A DNA stretch of 64,000 nt from contig NC_089313.1 in the NCBI RefSeq assembly GCF_036669915.1, positions 11,786,011 through 11,850,010 on the forward strand. The letters are read 5' to 3'. The position numbers and the translations under genes are program-made. Shown one piece after another: positions 25,440-35,660 of the stretch. The notes under the pieces are model-generated. The model was not told the origin of the DNA. It saw nothing but the letters and a program-made list of their open reading frames with translations, and did no database searches. The stretch is from Pocillopora verrucosa (Eukaryota; Cnidaria; Anthozoa; Scleractinia; Pocilloporidae). Position 1 is the first letter of the stretch. Each line of letters begins with the position of its first letter.

Positions 25440-25627
25440 TTTAATATCACACCCATCCCCATCCTGTAAATGTAAAGTTCTCATCATCATCATCATCATC
25501 ATCATCGTAATCATGGAAGTAATCATTAACACTGCATCTGCTTTTCATTGGCTCTTGGTTGCCAGGAACACATAGGTCCTCCAAGCAAACTGAACTCTGG
25601 TGATACCTCTTCACCTTGTGAGTAAAC
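25440..25627 (-). pseudogene. Out-of-frame remains of the BTB-1 C-terminus and acidic tail
   Basis: Continuation of the BTB-1 homology beyond its current stop. The stretch keeps the equivalents of VVDSQGEEGITRLQFAW and of PMKSRCSVNDYF followed by an Asp run encoded by a (TCA)n microsatellite on the plus strand at 25480-25505. Two further one-base losses separate these pieces. Confidence 0.65.
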
Positions 25628-26940
25628 TACTGCAGCACCAATTCCTGCCAGGAAACCGTATGACCCTGGTGGAGTTTCAGAGAAGAATCCTCCACCATCC
25701 CCTCCATAAGGACCATAACATTTAGGTTCTCCTTTATCATCTTTCTTGTTTGAAAAAATTGGAGCTGGTTGATCATCAGTCCAGAGTTTACTTCAACTCT
25801 AACAATCCTCTCATTTTCTTTCAGATGAAATTCATGGTGTTCACAGTGACTGGAGTCACTTCCAAACTTCACCTCTCTGTCACCATTGTAGAAAATCCTT
25901 AGGCCACCTAGTACAGATGTCCCACACCATTGACGGATCCATAAATCCATTCCCTTTATAAACACATCATTTCTCAGATCTTCAACAATCATTTCATCAC
26001 TGTGATGTGATCTTACAGAAAGTCTCCGCACATCACTTGCAAAGCAACGCCCCCACCAGACTACAGGTTTGGCAAATACCCTTGTGGTTGCCCACCTTTC
26101 ATCCGGTGAGTCTTTCTCAGAGGAATCAATTTGCAGTTTCTGTGCCTTTGCAATCCATTCTGTGCACGAGTTTGCAAGAAGCTTATGTAACAGGATTTCT
26201 TTCAAATAAGACTTTGATATGGTTGGAAGTCGTACTAAAGATAACAATTCTGGCAAATTCTTTTTTCGGTTTGCTAGATCATGTTCCACATACTTAAAAA
26301 CAGCTTCCAACACCGCCCTTTCCCGTTCCTCTGCAACCGGAATTAGGTTCTCGATGACTACACAGATACCTTCATCGGCAAGAATCTCTTTCAGGAAACC
26401 AATTGGAAGAGAGAGAAATTCCTCCTCCTTGCAGATCTCTGTGAAATGCTGCAGGGCGTACCTTTTGGCAGTTTCCCTTAGCTTTTCCAGCGAAAAACAA
26501 TCAGCAAGCTGCCAGATGCTAAGACAAGTTTCATCATCGATTGCATCTTTCAAGAAATCTCCGCATGATTTCTTGACAAACTCCACCTGCAAATAATTGG
26601 ATGCCTCGAGCAAAGTTTGCACATTGTCTTTGTTGACATTAATTTTGCCCGAATATGCGAATTCGATCAAATCACTGACAGCATTCTCGTCAAAACCAAG
26701 AAATTCTATCTCTTTTTCCACTCCATCGTCCCAGTGTTTCCCAAGTAGGGCTTTAAAGTAAGGACTAAACGAGACCAGAACAACACGATGAGCTCGAAGT
26801 CGTCGGTCTTGGCTGATCTTTAAAGCGACATCACAATGCATGCCGTGCTTGATTTTATTTGAATCGCTTGTGAGCGAGAGATCAATATTTGTCGAATACG
26901 ACCGGCCAAGAAGGGGAAAATATCCCTTTCCAGTGGCCAT
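25627..26940 (-). CDS. BTB-BACK protein with frameshifted jacalin-like C-terminus (BTB-1)
   Basis: Intronless 437-residue frame, ATG at 26940. It has a BTB domain (about 35-125, with HRVVLVSFSPYFKALLGKHW and DENAVSDLIEFAYSGKI) and a BACK domain (about 130-240, IWQLADCFSLEKL, LSLPIGFLKEILADEGIC). BTB-BACK proteins normally bridge Cullin-3 to substrates. After a linker comes the start of the jacalin-like domain (FIKGMDLWIRQWCG, RIVRVEVNSGLM). At LQFF the frame departs from its two paralogs. Reading the other frames recovers KCYGPYGGDGGGFF, then GSYGFLAGIGAAVV, then the Asp-run tail down to about 25440. Three single-base deletions relative to the paralogs explain this. It also lacks about 12 residues just before the BTB core. 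It is either a decaying copy or a shortened protein that keeps BTB-BACK. Confidence 0.8.
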   Translation of the reverse strand: MATGKGYFPLLGRSYSTNIDLSLTSDSNKIKHGMHCDVALKISQDRRLRAHRVVLVSFSPYFKALLGKHWDDGVEKEIEFLGFDENAVSDLIEFAYSGKINVNKDNVQTLLEASNYLQVEFVKKSCGDFLKDAIDDETCLSIWQLADCFSLEKLRETAKRYALQHFTEICKEEEFLSLPIGFLKEILADEGICVVIENLIPVAEERERAVLEAVFKYVEHDLANRKKNLPELLSLVRLPTISKSYLKEILLHKLLANSCTEWIAKAQKLQIDSSEKDSPDERWATTRVFAKPVVWWGRCFASDVRRLSVRSHHSDEMIVEDLRNDVFIKGMDLWIRQWCGTSVLGGLRIFYNGDREVKFGSDSSHCEHHEFHLKENERIVRVEVNSGLMINQLQFFQTRKMIKENLNVMVLMEGMVEDSSLKLHQGHTVSWQELVLQ

Positions 26941-26984
26941 GTTTAAACGAGAATATTGACTGAATTCCAGTTTTTGCTCGGCTG

Positions 26985-28840
26985 AAACTGTCCTCCCAAC
27001 AATCTCGTTCCCAAGGTCTTGCGATCTAAATTCAGCCGAGGAGAGTGCGAGGAGGTTTGAAAAATGTCTTGCTTTTTCAAGTTTGTAAACGAAACAATAT
27101 CACTTAAAGTCAGGAGCACATCATCTCCAAATAAAAAAAGGGAAAGCGGTAGAGTACTTTATTTGCACAGAGAATGGAATAATTTGAAAATTGATGAGAG
27201 GCTTAAAATGGAGCTTACTTGGTGAAAATGGGAAAAGGAGCAAAAGGCAGGGACCACGCAGCAAGTTTTCGAGTGGAGGGGCTAAAGAAGAATGCGTGAA
27301 GGAAATTTTTTTTGTTAAATCATTTTTTGTTTAGTTTATTTTATTCTTGCAAAAAAGTGGGAGGGCTAAAGGAGCTATCCTGAAAAACGAATGAGTCAAT
27401 CCCCATGAAATGACAGGGAGGATCTTCAATTTGTGACAATGTCTTTTGTCGATTTCTTTTCATCTAAGAGTTCACATTGTTTTCATCTTCCAAAGAAATA
27501 AATAATAATATCTGGGATTTAGTAGTGGACATTCGATGAGGTGACTCTTCTTGTCCGCTTTTTTGGAATCCGGAAGTAGGCGCGTTACAATCTCTCTTGG
27601 GAACTTGCAGTTTTTAATAGAGAGGAGTGAAGATATGCCAGACTTTCCAGACTCTAGATATATGTGGCATTTTAAGAGGTTCTGTAAAGTGTGTTTATAA
27701 TTCAAAGAGGAAAGTCAATTGGATATGTATGATAAAGTCAGGATTCATGGAATCAGAGAACTGGTGAAGACATCATACAATTTATGTTGTGCATAACTCA
27801 CTAAAAGTTCTTCAGCATTACCCTTACAACCACATCTCCCTTTAGCACACACAGAGTATGTCCATTTCAAAAGATGTCTCCTACAGTGAAAAGGTGTTGT
27901 TACCTCCAGCTAAAGTTTCATCATGCAAAGGCTGGTTATTCAATTTAAATAAGACTTCCTCAAAGTGGGAAATAATAGATTCAAGCATATTTTTAACTGT
28001 CCTAGCAACTTAATTAAACCTACAGGTCTTGAGTTCTTTCAACTATGGATACAGCTTTCACACTTTCCAAAAAAGCTTAAGTTCCCTGTCAAAGATTTCT
28101 AAAGCAGCTATATATTCTGAACAAATTTTATCAAATGATTTTCATGCACCTCATGTGCCACTTTTCTTGTCCTTGACACATTTTGACACCATCTGTGATC
28201 TATTACTGAACAATTAAACAAACGAAAAACTCTGACTTGCTACCCCTAGTGCAAGGTCCATCACACAAAGGCTGAACTTGACTAATGAACTTATACCAAC
28301 ACCTGCATCACAGAGCTCAAATGAATGTTTGCTTCCACCAGAAAAAACAACCCAAACATCATGAAGGGGCCAACTTTTGACTCAAGCTCTGAATGTATCA
28401 TTGATAGAAATTTATTTGAAAAATCACTGTGAAAATAATAATTTTATATCATACAAACAAACAAAATTTGACTATTAAGGTCCTGAATACACAAAATTTG
28501 TAACACAAAATGTTGGTTCTCAACACTCACAAAGAATTTTTGAGAAAAAGTTCTACGATGAATGCCCTCCAGTAGATGGCTGAAAAAAATAGTTTTGTAT
28601 TTATAGCCACAAATTTAAACTAGTTTCAGTGGATGCATTGGCTACATTGTCCTTAAAAAGTCCTTTGCAAGTACCACATACTCAAACAACATATAAGGTC
28701 TTTCTACCTGTAAAAATAAAAATAATGAAAATTAATACTTGATGCATTTTTAAAAGTTGTGGTGCAGTTGCTGAGAGGTAAAGCATACAAAGTGAGCTCA
28801 GGTGTTTGACAATTTTTAATCACAAGGGGTCTGGCAACCA
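26985..28840. other. BTB-1 upstream region, no recognised gene
   Basis: No coding pattern recognised. A stretch at 27500-27560 resembles 6679-6740 (GGGATTTAGTAGTGGACATT against GGGCTTTAGCAGTGAACATT), so both are probably pieces of one dispersed repeat. Confidence 0.4.
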
Positions 28841-28841
28841 T

Positions 28842-29050
28842 TCCCCCTTTCACTCCTCAGATCTAAATTTTAGTTCTCCACACTGTCTGCTATGCATTTC
28901 AAAAATTTTTTGCTTAGAGAATTTAGTGTTAAATCAGATGGTGTCTGCTAATCGACATGTTTCTTTCTTCTCAACAACCTTTTGCCTAAAACTTCAGTGG
29001 AACTGTTAGGAGAAATTCCAATTTGGTCACCACTGGGAGTGAAAGGGTTA
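28842..29050. mobile_element. CTTTAACTCCCA-type MITE
   Basis: Starts CCCCCTTTCACTCCTCAGAT and ends CTGGGAGTGAAAGGGTTAA. It lies between the first two BTB genes. Confidence 0.7.
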
Positions 29051-29099
29051 AGTACAATTGGAACAATCAGTGATATGACTAAATACAAGCCATACAGAC

Positions 29100-29720
29100 A
29101 TAAGCCATTTTAAGGTGATTCCTTCGTATTTCATTGCCCATCCTGTACTGCACATAAAACTCACATAAACTGGCAAATAAGCGCATGCATTCCAAAAACA
29201 TGTTGTTTTTTAATTAATACAAAAGAGGTGCCACGGTCTTTAGCTCTTGAATGAGCATGGTCACCTATATTTTTTATTGCATAATTTTGGTGTACTTATT
29301 ATCCCCTTTAACTTGGAGAAATAAAAAAAAATTAATTAAAGAAAAAAACAGATATAGCAAAAAGGTGTGGACAAAGCCTGTCACTTGATGCAAATTATGA
29401 CCTTGACATGGATGATTTGAGAAATTTTTAAAGTCAATGTTGTTTAAAATTGTGATTTTTCCACAAATTATATACAAAATTGTTCTCTATCATTCCATAC
29501 TTTAAAAACCCTTGCTTCCAACTTCTGAAAAATTTACTGTGCCCATTAAACCTCTTAATAAAATAAGCATGGCAAACTATCTTTTTTATTGTATATTTTC
29601 AAGACAATGGTAAAGAACATTTAAGGAAAGTATAAATAAATTGTTTGATAACTTATTTTCTGAGGGATCACTTTAAGACAAAGTCTTATGTTAAACATTA
29701 TCCTTTTTTTCTAAACTAGT
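29100..29720. repeat. BTB-downstream block, copy 1
   Basis: The block containing GAGGTGCCACGGTCTTTAGC, TTGCATAATTTTGGTGTACT and the end TGATAACTTATTTTCTGAGG recurs, diverged, at about 35080-35660 and in part at 44205-44410. It is the 3' flank that travelled with BTB gene duplications. Confidence 0.6.
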
Positions 29721-30064
29721 TATAAGCTATGGTGACTGGAGAATTTTTCTCCCTACTGGCATTGCATCAGAACACAAACAAAAAGCTGTAGTGCACAAGC
29801 TGGACATGAAATTTTCTGGATTAAGTTGTTTGAAACATGAAAAGCACCATGCTAGATTTAAGCTGTCACAGTAACACAACTATGAGTATTGTAGGCAGTG
29901 AACCCAGGATTAAAATTCATTAGGTTAAAAAGAAAACCTGAGTCAGATTCAATATTCTCTAGGGCCTTCAATCAATCTCAATCCTAGGTGTGATCAATAA
30001 ATTCTACATCCATTCTTACCACAATCTCAGGCAAATGGCTCAAACATGTAAATTTGTATTCCAC

Positions 30065-30360
30065 CTTCCTGATTAATTATATCATCAAAGTCATCAAAAC
30101 CTTCATAACCTTCATAACCATCAAAATCTTTGTTGTCATCATAATTGTTATAATCATAACTCTCTATATTATTCCATATTAATGCCCATCACACCTCTTA
30201 ATTAAACAAGCACAGTGAACCATCTTTTCTATTGAATTTTTTAAGACAATGGTAGCAAATATTTAAGGAAAGTTTAACAAATTGTTTGATAACTTTTTTT
30301 TCTGAGGAATCACTTTGAGAGAAAGTCTTCTGTTGACCATTATCCTTTTTTCTAAACTAG
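30065..30360 (-). pseudogene. Orphan acidic-tail fragment of a BTB paralog
   Basis: TCATCAAAGTCATCAAAACC and CTTCATAACCATCAAAATCT at 30075-30160 repeat the Asp/Glu/Tyr-rich tail coding of BTB-2, and the flank TTTAAGACAATGG...CTGAGGAATCACTTTGAGA at 30240-30320 repeats its 3' side. No BTB, BACK or lectin part accompanies it, so it is the tail end of a lost copy. Confidence 0.55.
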
Positions 30361-31964
30361 TTATAATCTAGGTTGTTTAATTGTTCTGCGGCAACGAGAA
30401 AGTCATCAAAATCTTCATAACCATCATAATCTTCATAACCATCGAAATCTTCGTCATCATCATAATCGTCATAATCATAACTCTCCTCATCATCATAGAA
30501 GCCATCGTTAGCTTTGCATCTGCTTTTTATTGGCTCTGGGTAACCAGGAAGCACATATACCCTCCATGCAAACTGAAGTCTGGTGATACCTTCTTCACCC
30601 TGTGAGTCAACAACAGCAGCACCAATTCCTGCTAGGAAACCGTACGACCCTGGTTGAGTCTCAGTGTAGTATCCTCCACCATCCCCTCCATAAGGACCAT
30701 AACATTTAGGATCACCATTTTCATCTTTCTTGTTAGTGTAAAAGGAGAGGCGGTCAATCATCCATCCAGAATTAACATCAACTTTGACGATCCTTTCATT
30801 TTTTTCCAAGTGAAATTCATGGTGTTCGGACTGATCAGAGCCACTTCCCATCATCATCTCTTGGTCACCGTTATGATTATAAAAAATCTTCAGCCCTCCC
30901 AGAACAGGCCTCCCATCCCAGCGTCGAATCCAAAGTTTCATTCCCTTTATGAAGACGTCACTGCCAAGATCTTCAACAGCCTCTGTGTTGTTGTGATGAG
31001 ATGTTTCAGGATGTACGTAGCCACCATTAGCAAAGGAACGCCCCCAACTGACAGCAGGTTTGGCAAACGCCCGAGTGCTCGCCCATATTTCATCGGCTGA
31101 ATCTTTCTCGGGGGAATCAGTTTTCAGCTTACGAGCCTTTGAAATGATTCCTCTGCTGGAGTCTGCAATAAGTTTGTGTTCTGAGATTTCTTCCAGATAA
31201 GACTCTGATAAAGTTGGAAGTCGTACCAAGGATAACAATTCTGGAAAATGTCTTTTTCGGTTGTCGATATCATGCTCAACATACTTCAAAACGGCTTCCA
31301 ACACGACCTTTTCCCTTTCCTCTTTGGACGGAATCAGGCTCTCAATAACCACACAGATACCTTCATCAGCAAGAATCTCTTTCAGGAAACCAATTGGAAG
31401 CGACAAAAATTCTTCCATCTGAGTGACTTCAGTAAAGTGCCGCGAAAAGTGATTTTTAGCCTCCTTCATTAGCTCTTCCAGCGCAAACAAATCAGCAAGC
31501 TGCCAGATGCTAGAACAAGTTTTATCACTGATTGCACCTTTCAGAAAATCTCCGCACGATTTCTTGACAAACTCCACCTGCAAATAATTGGATGCCTCGA
31601 GCAAAGTTTGCACATTGTCTTTACTGATGTCAATTTCGCCCGAATATGCGAATTCGATCAAATCGCTGACAGCATTCTCGTCAAAGCCAAGAACTTCTAT
31701 CTCCTTTTTCTCTCCATCAGCCCAGTTTTTCCCGAACAAGGCTTCAAAGTAAGGACTAAAAGAGGCCAGAACAACACGATGAACTGAAAGCCGTCGGTCT
31801 TCACTTATCTTCAAAGTGACATCAGAATATCTGCCATCTTTGTACATGGTCAAAAGCCCCTTCAGAAGATTACAGCCATGGCTTGGATCGTTTGCATGTA
31901 AAGTTTCCATATCCGTCGAAAAATACCTTTCCAGAGAAGGTAAACCTCTTTTCATTGCTGCCAT
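30357..31964 (-). CDS. BTB-BACK-jacalin-like lectin protein (BTB-2), intact
   Basis: Single-exon frame of 535 residues, start MAAMKRGLPS. BTB about 37-146 (DGRYSDVTLKISEDRRLSVH, VVLASFSPYFEALFGKNW). BACK about 148-255 (SIWQLADLFALEELMKEAK, LSLPIGFLKEILADEGICVV). Linker about 260-325 with PAVSWGRSFANGG. The C-terminal domain (about 327-478) shows the pattern of jacalin-like/ZG16 lectins: VFIKGMKLWIRRW, GLKIFY, NERIVKVDVNSGWMIDRLSF, then Gly-rich YGPYGGDGGG, and GITRLQFAW at the end. An Asp/Glu/Tyr tail (486-523) is encoded by GAT/GAA repeats. There are no Kelch repeats. BTB-BACK suggests a Cullin-3 adaptor; the lectin-like fold would then be the substrate or glycan reader. The lectin assignment is from memory of the family, not a search. 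Confidence 0.85.
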   Translation of the reverse strand: MAAMKRGLPSLERYFSTDMETLHANDPSHGCNLLKGLLTMYKDGRYSDVTLKISEDRRLSVHRVVLASFSPYFEALFGKNWADGEKKEIEVLGFDENAVSDLIEFAYSGEIDISKDNVQTLLEASNYLQVEFVKKSCGDFLKGAISDKTCSSIWQLADLFALEELMKEAKNHFSRHFTEVTQMEEFLSLPIGFLKEILADEGICVVIESLIPSKEEREKVVLEAVLKYVEHDIDNRKRHFPELLSLVRLPTLSESYLEEISEHKLIADSSRGIISKARKLKTDSPEKDSADEIWASTRAFAKPAVSWGRSFANGGYVHPETSHHNNTEAVEDLGSDVFIKGMKLWIRRWDGRPVLGGLKIFYNHNGDQEMMMGSGSDQSEHHEFHLEKNERIVKVDVNSGWMIDRLSFYTNKKDENGDPKCYGPYGGDGGGYYTETQPGSYGFLAGIGAAVVDSQGEEGITRLQFAWRVYVLPGYPEPIKSRCKANDGFYDDEESYDYDDYDDDEDFDGYEDYDGYEDFDDFLVAAEQLNNLDYN

Positions 31965-32290
31965 TTTGAAGATTTTCCGAGAAGAGAAAAGTCAAAATGT
32001 TCGGTTTCGCTAACGGCGTCTGCAAAGTCTTCAGATTTTAGTCGAAAGCGGAAGTCGGGGTGACTAGTTACCAGATCTCACACTCAGGTGGAATACATGG
32101 TCAAAAGTCCCTTCAGCAGTTCGGAACCATGGCTTTAATCTTTTGCGTTAAAATTTCCAGATTAATATTATGGCCATTTTAAAGATTTTCTGAGAAGGGA
32201 AAACTAATGTTTGGTTTCGCCAACGAGGTCTGGGAGTCTTTGCTCATGGTCGAAAGCGGAAGTCGGGGTGACTAGTTACCAGATCTCACT
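31965..32290 (-). repeat. BTB-2 leader region with internal 208-bp duplication
   Basis: GAAAGCGGAAGTCGGGGTGA then CTAGTTACCAGATCTCAC occurs at 32043-32082 and again at 32251-32288, and AAGATTTTCCGAGAAG at 31970 recurs as AAGATTTTCTGAGAAG at 32183. The first leader copy is shared with BTB-3 at 37233-37360. Between the copies lies a short coding-like remnant shared with 37370-37440. Confidence 0.6.
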
Positions 32291-33950
32291 CGAATGAAAT
32301 TGGCCTCACATTTTACTTCTTGCTTATTCTCCTTCGACGTCAGGGAAGCAATGAAGAGGGGGGTGAATAGGCCAACGGATCGGAGGATTCTGAAAATTAT
32401 TTTGCTCGGATTTCGGATTCAGAGCGAAATTTCAACGGATTTGCGGATCCTGAACTTGCAGCGATTCACAGTTTCATCAATTTTTTGGGTCCGGATTTTG
32501 GATTTTGCTTGCGAGGAAGTTCGAATCGTGGATCGAAAAGGTTGTCAGAAATGCGTTGTTTCTGGGTATGTGTATTTTTTTTGTCACGGCCGGACGAGAC
32601 TCACTTCATGTCACGCATCAGGGAAATAATAACGAACTATGGCCAGCATGAGGAAAGAGGAAGAATATGCATCACTTGGACATGACAAACACCGAGTAAA
32701 CTTCATGGTTTGGTAAACATGTTGGTTCTAAAAAATGAGCGCCTCGTTTGAAAACGGCTGTGCGTCAGAAACAAAGTCTTTAAACCGTCACTTTCGATTG
32801 CATTTAACACCAGTAGTAAGACCAAAAACTGTATTTGTGCGTTGACTTTTTACCAGGCGACTTGACTTACATATAGAGAGAGGTGGTTTAAATGAGTCAC
32901 TGCAATACGGATAACTTAAATTATTTTTGAATTTTCGAACCTTTGGCTCGATGCGCTAAACGAGGGTCAAGTCTACCCTTGGGTACACCAATGGAGATTA
33001 ATTGTACCAGTGCATATTTACACTACCCTCTCCCTCAGTGCAGCAAAATTGTTACTCCGATAATTTTCTCGATCAGTTACGAGCTTTTCCGCCTCCCTTC
33101 GGCCAAAGTCCCTCAGGGCGACCAATAACTCCGGACTTTTGTTTGATGCTTAATGGAAAAGTTGACCCGGAACAATGGACCATTTCTTGCTACGGCGCAC
33201 ATTCAGGCAATCGCGTGAGTTGGCAGATAGCCTGTGTTCCTAGCAGACTCACATTCCAAAAGAGAATACATAATGAACAACTCGAGTATGACGGATATGG
33301 ATTTATGTGCAATAAATGTTCAACGCATCATTAGTTATGGAAACGATTTACCAGAGACAGCTTCAGATATCCGAAGACAGAGTCGACTTGGCCCTGTCTG
33401 ACGGTTTGGAGTCTTCTGAAGTAAACAAGAATGAGGAGGAAGTTGAAACAGGCGACAGTGACCCCGAGAATGTGGAGGAGATCCCAGAGTATGACTCAAG
33501 TACAGATGAAAACGAGGAACCAGAAGATGGAGATTCAAGCATTCCTGAACTTGACAGACGGTCCACTTTCCTATTAGGGAGCCACGACACGCTTTGGACG
33601 ACAAGTCAGGATCAACGACAGATTCCTAATGTAAAGGTAGATCTTTTAGTTAGCGGTTAAAGATCCTATAAAAAGTGTCAGAACGTTTTTTAAAATTGTT
33701 TAGCTATAACACACAACAGCTCAAGGTACGTTTTTCACCTTTGCACGTGACAAGTAGCAAACGGATTCGGATTAAACAATTTTCTTTAACGGCTTGACGG
33801 ATTTGCATACCCCTATTCACCCTCCTCAATAAAATAAAAGATCTTTTAAATTACTTATCTTATGAATTGATCTACCAAACCAGATGAACCATATATCAGT
33901 CATATATCTTTTTTTTTCTCTCCATTGTTCCAATTTTTCCTGAAAAGGGC
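32290..33950 (+). other. Unassigned open frames between BTB-2 and a BTB fragment
   Basis: Two plus-strand frames stand out: 33002-33334 (110 codons; pieces such as DPEQWTISCYGAHSGNRVSW) and 33316-33660 (114 codons, acidic, NKNEEEVETGDSDPENVEE). They overlap by 19 bases in different frames. I do not recognise either. They could be exons or relics of one gene, or an element. Homology is not claimed. Confidence 0.3.
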
Positions 33951-33952
33951 TT

Positions 33953-34140
33953 CAAACTAAGGTTTAACAGAGCCAGAGCAACACGATGCACTGAAAGCCG
34001 TCCGTCTTCACTGATCTTCAAAAGGATATCAGAATATCTGCCATCTCTGTACATGGTCTAAAGTCCCTTCAGCAGTTCGGAACCATGACTTGAATCATTT
34101 GCATTAAAATTTTCCAGATTGCTCTTCGTTGAGAGAGAGC
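33953..34140 (-). pseudogene. BTB-domain fragment with in-frame stop
   Basis: On the minus strand GGCAGATATTCTGATATCC and CAGTGAAGACGGACGGCTTT read as GRYSDI and SEDGRL, followed by HRVALAL, the start of the same BTB domain as BTB-2. A stop lies just before TMYRDG, and the frame is lost after about 45 codons. The upstream leader fragment accompanies it. Confidence 0.65.
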
Positions 34141-35080
34141 TGACCAAAGATGAAGTCCACAGTCCCCTAGCAGTGGCCGTGTAGACGATTTTTATACCAA
34201 GATAAATCCTGATCTTTCGGTTTAATCACGTTGGTTTCAAGCGATCAAAGGCAATATATTTTACCTTCATTTCCGAAGCTGAGCATAGCTTTGTTTCTTC
34301 ATTAATACATCCGGAGAGGACTAAAATGCCTCAGTTCGATTCGTGGTCGTGGTAATTGTCACTATCATGCAGTTCAGGGCCGGAATGAATCTGCCACAAT
34401 CAATACTAGAAAGTTTTATACATCTGCCAGAGCTGATGTAGCTATGAGGACTGAACTTCATTGTTTTTGTTAAGCTGCTTTGTAAAAATTATTAAGCAAT
34501 TCAGAACCGTCAAGTATTTGTTTCTTTGATCCCGACCTGTGTGTATTAATACGTTTGTCCGTGATCGAAGTTTAACGGAAGGAGGTCGTTACCAGGACTA
34601 GCGTACGTTATTCGTGCAAAACTTTGAAAACTTCTAAAATAAACGATATCATTATTTTGATTAAAAGAGATGAACTTTCGTCTTACGATGACCATAAACT
34701 TCGACGGATCAATGCTGTGGTTGAGAAAATCACCACCTAACGAAAAGGCCCTCCTAAGTTTAGGAAATGGACTAAGACAAAATTGTATGATCTGGATCGG
34801 GATTGGCTAGTATGAACCGTCGGGATTACAGGATTAAGAAAAAATTTTAGTCGGGAAGAAGAACGCTATTGGAGACCCTATGTAAGGAGAAATTGGACTG
34901 ATGCTAGTCACTCTTAGGAGTTAAAGGGTTTATTAAATAAGCAAGGTGAACTATCTTTTTTATTGTATTATTATAAGAAGGAACATTTTAGGAAAGTTTA
35001 AAGAAATTGTTCGATAACTTTTTTTTCTGATGAATCACTCTAAGACAAAGTCTTATGTAAACCATTATCCTTTTTAATGA
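34140..35080. other. BTB flanking repeats
   Basis: 34380-34500 carries the GCCGGAATGAATCTGCCACA block that also occurs at 37706 and 38286. The rest shows no recognised coding pattern except the partial MITE listed separately. Confidence 0.45.
34795..34931. mobile_element. CTTTAACTCCCA-type MITE, partial
   Basis: Only the right half is clear: GTAAGGAGAAATTGGACTGA and the end GTCACTCTTAGGAGTTAAAG GGTT. Confidence 0.5.
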
Positions 35081-35660
35081 ATAAAACTCGCATAAACTGG
35101 CAAATAAGCACATGCATTTCAAAAACACATACTTGTTTTTTAAATAATGGATAAGATGTACCATGGTCTTTAGCTCTTGCATAAGCACAGTGACCTATAT
35201 CTTTTATTGCATAATATCGGTGTACTAACTATCCCCTTCAAATCGGAGAAATAAAAAAAATTCGCTGAGGAGAAAAACAAATATAGCTAGAAGCCTGCAT
35301 AAAGCCTGTTACTTAATGCAGATTATGACCTTGACAGTGACAATTCAAGAAAGTTTTTAAGTCGATGTTGTTTAAAATGATGTGAATTTTCCAAAAATTT
35401 TATACAAATTGTTCCATATTACTCCATACTTTAAAAACCCATGCTTCCAACTTCTGCGAAATGTACCGAGAACTGATGGAATACCGCACGTGATTAGTGC
35501 CCATCATACCTCTTAATTGAACAAGCACGGTGAACTGTCTTTTTTGTTGTATTTTTCAAGACAATGCAGGAAACATTTAAGGAAAGAGTAAAAAATTGTT
35601 TGATAACGTTTTTTTTTTTCTGAGGAATCACTTTGAGACAAAGTCTTATGTTAACCATTA
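35080..35660. repeat. BTB-downstream block, copy 2
   Basis: Second copy of the 3' flank seen at 29100-29720 (shared AAACTGGCAAATAAGC, TGCATAAT, GTGTACT and TTGAACAAGCACGGTGAAC segments), immediately downstream of BTB-3. Confidence 0.6.
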
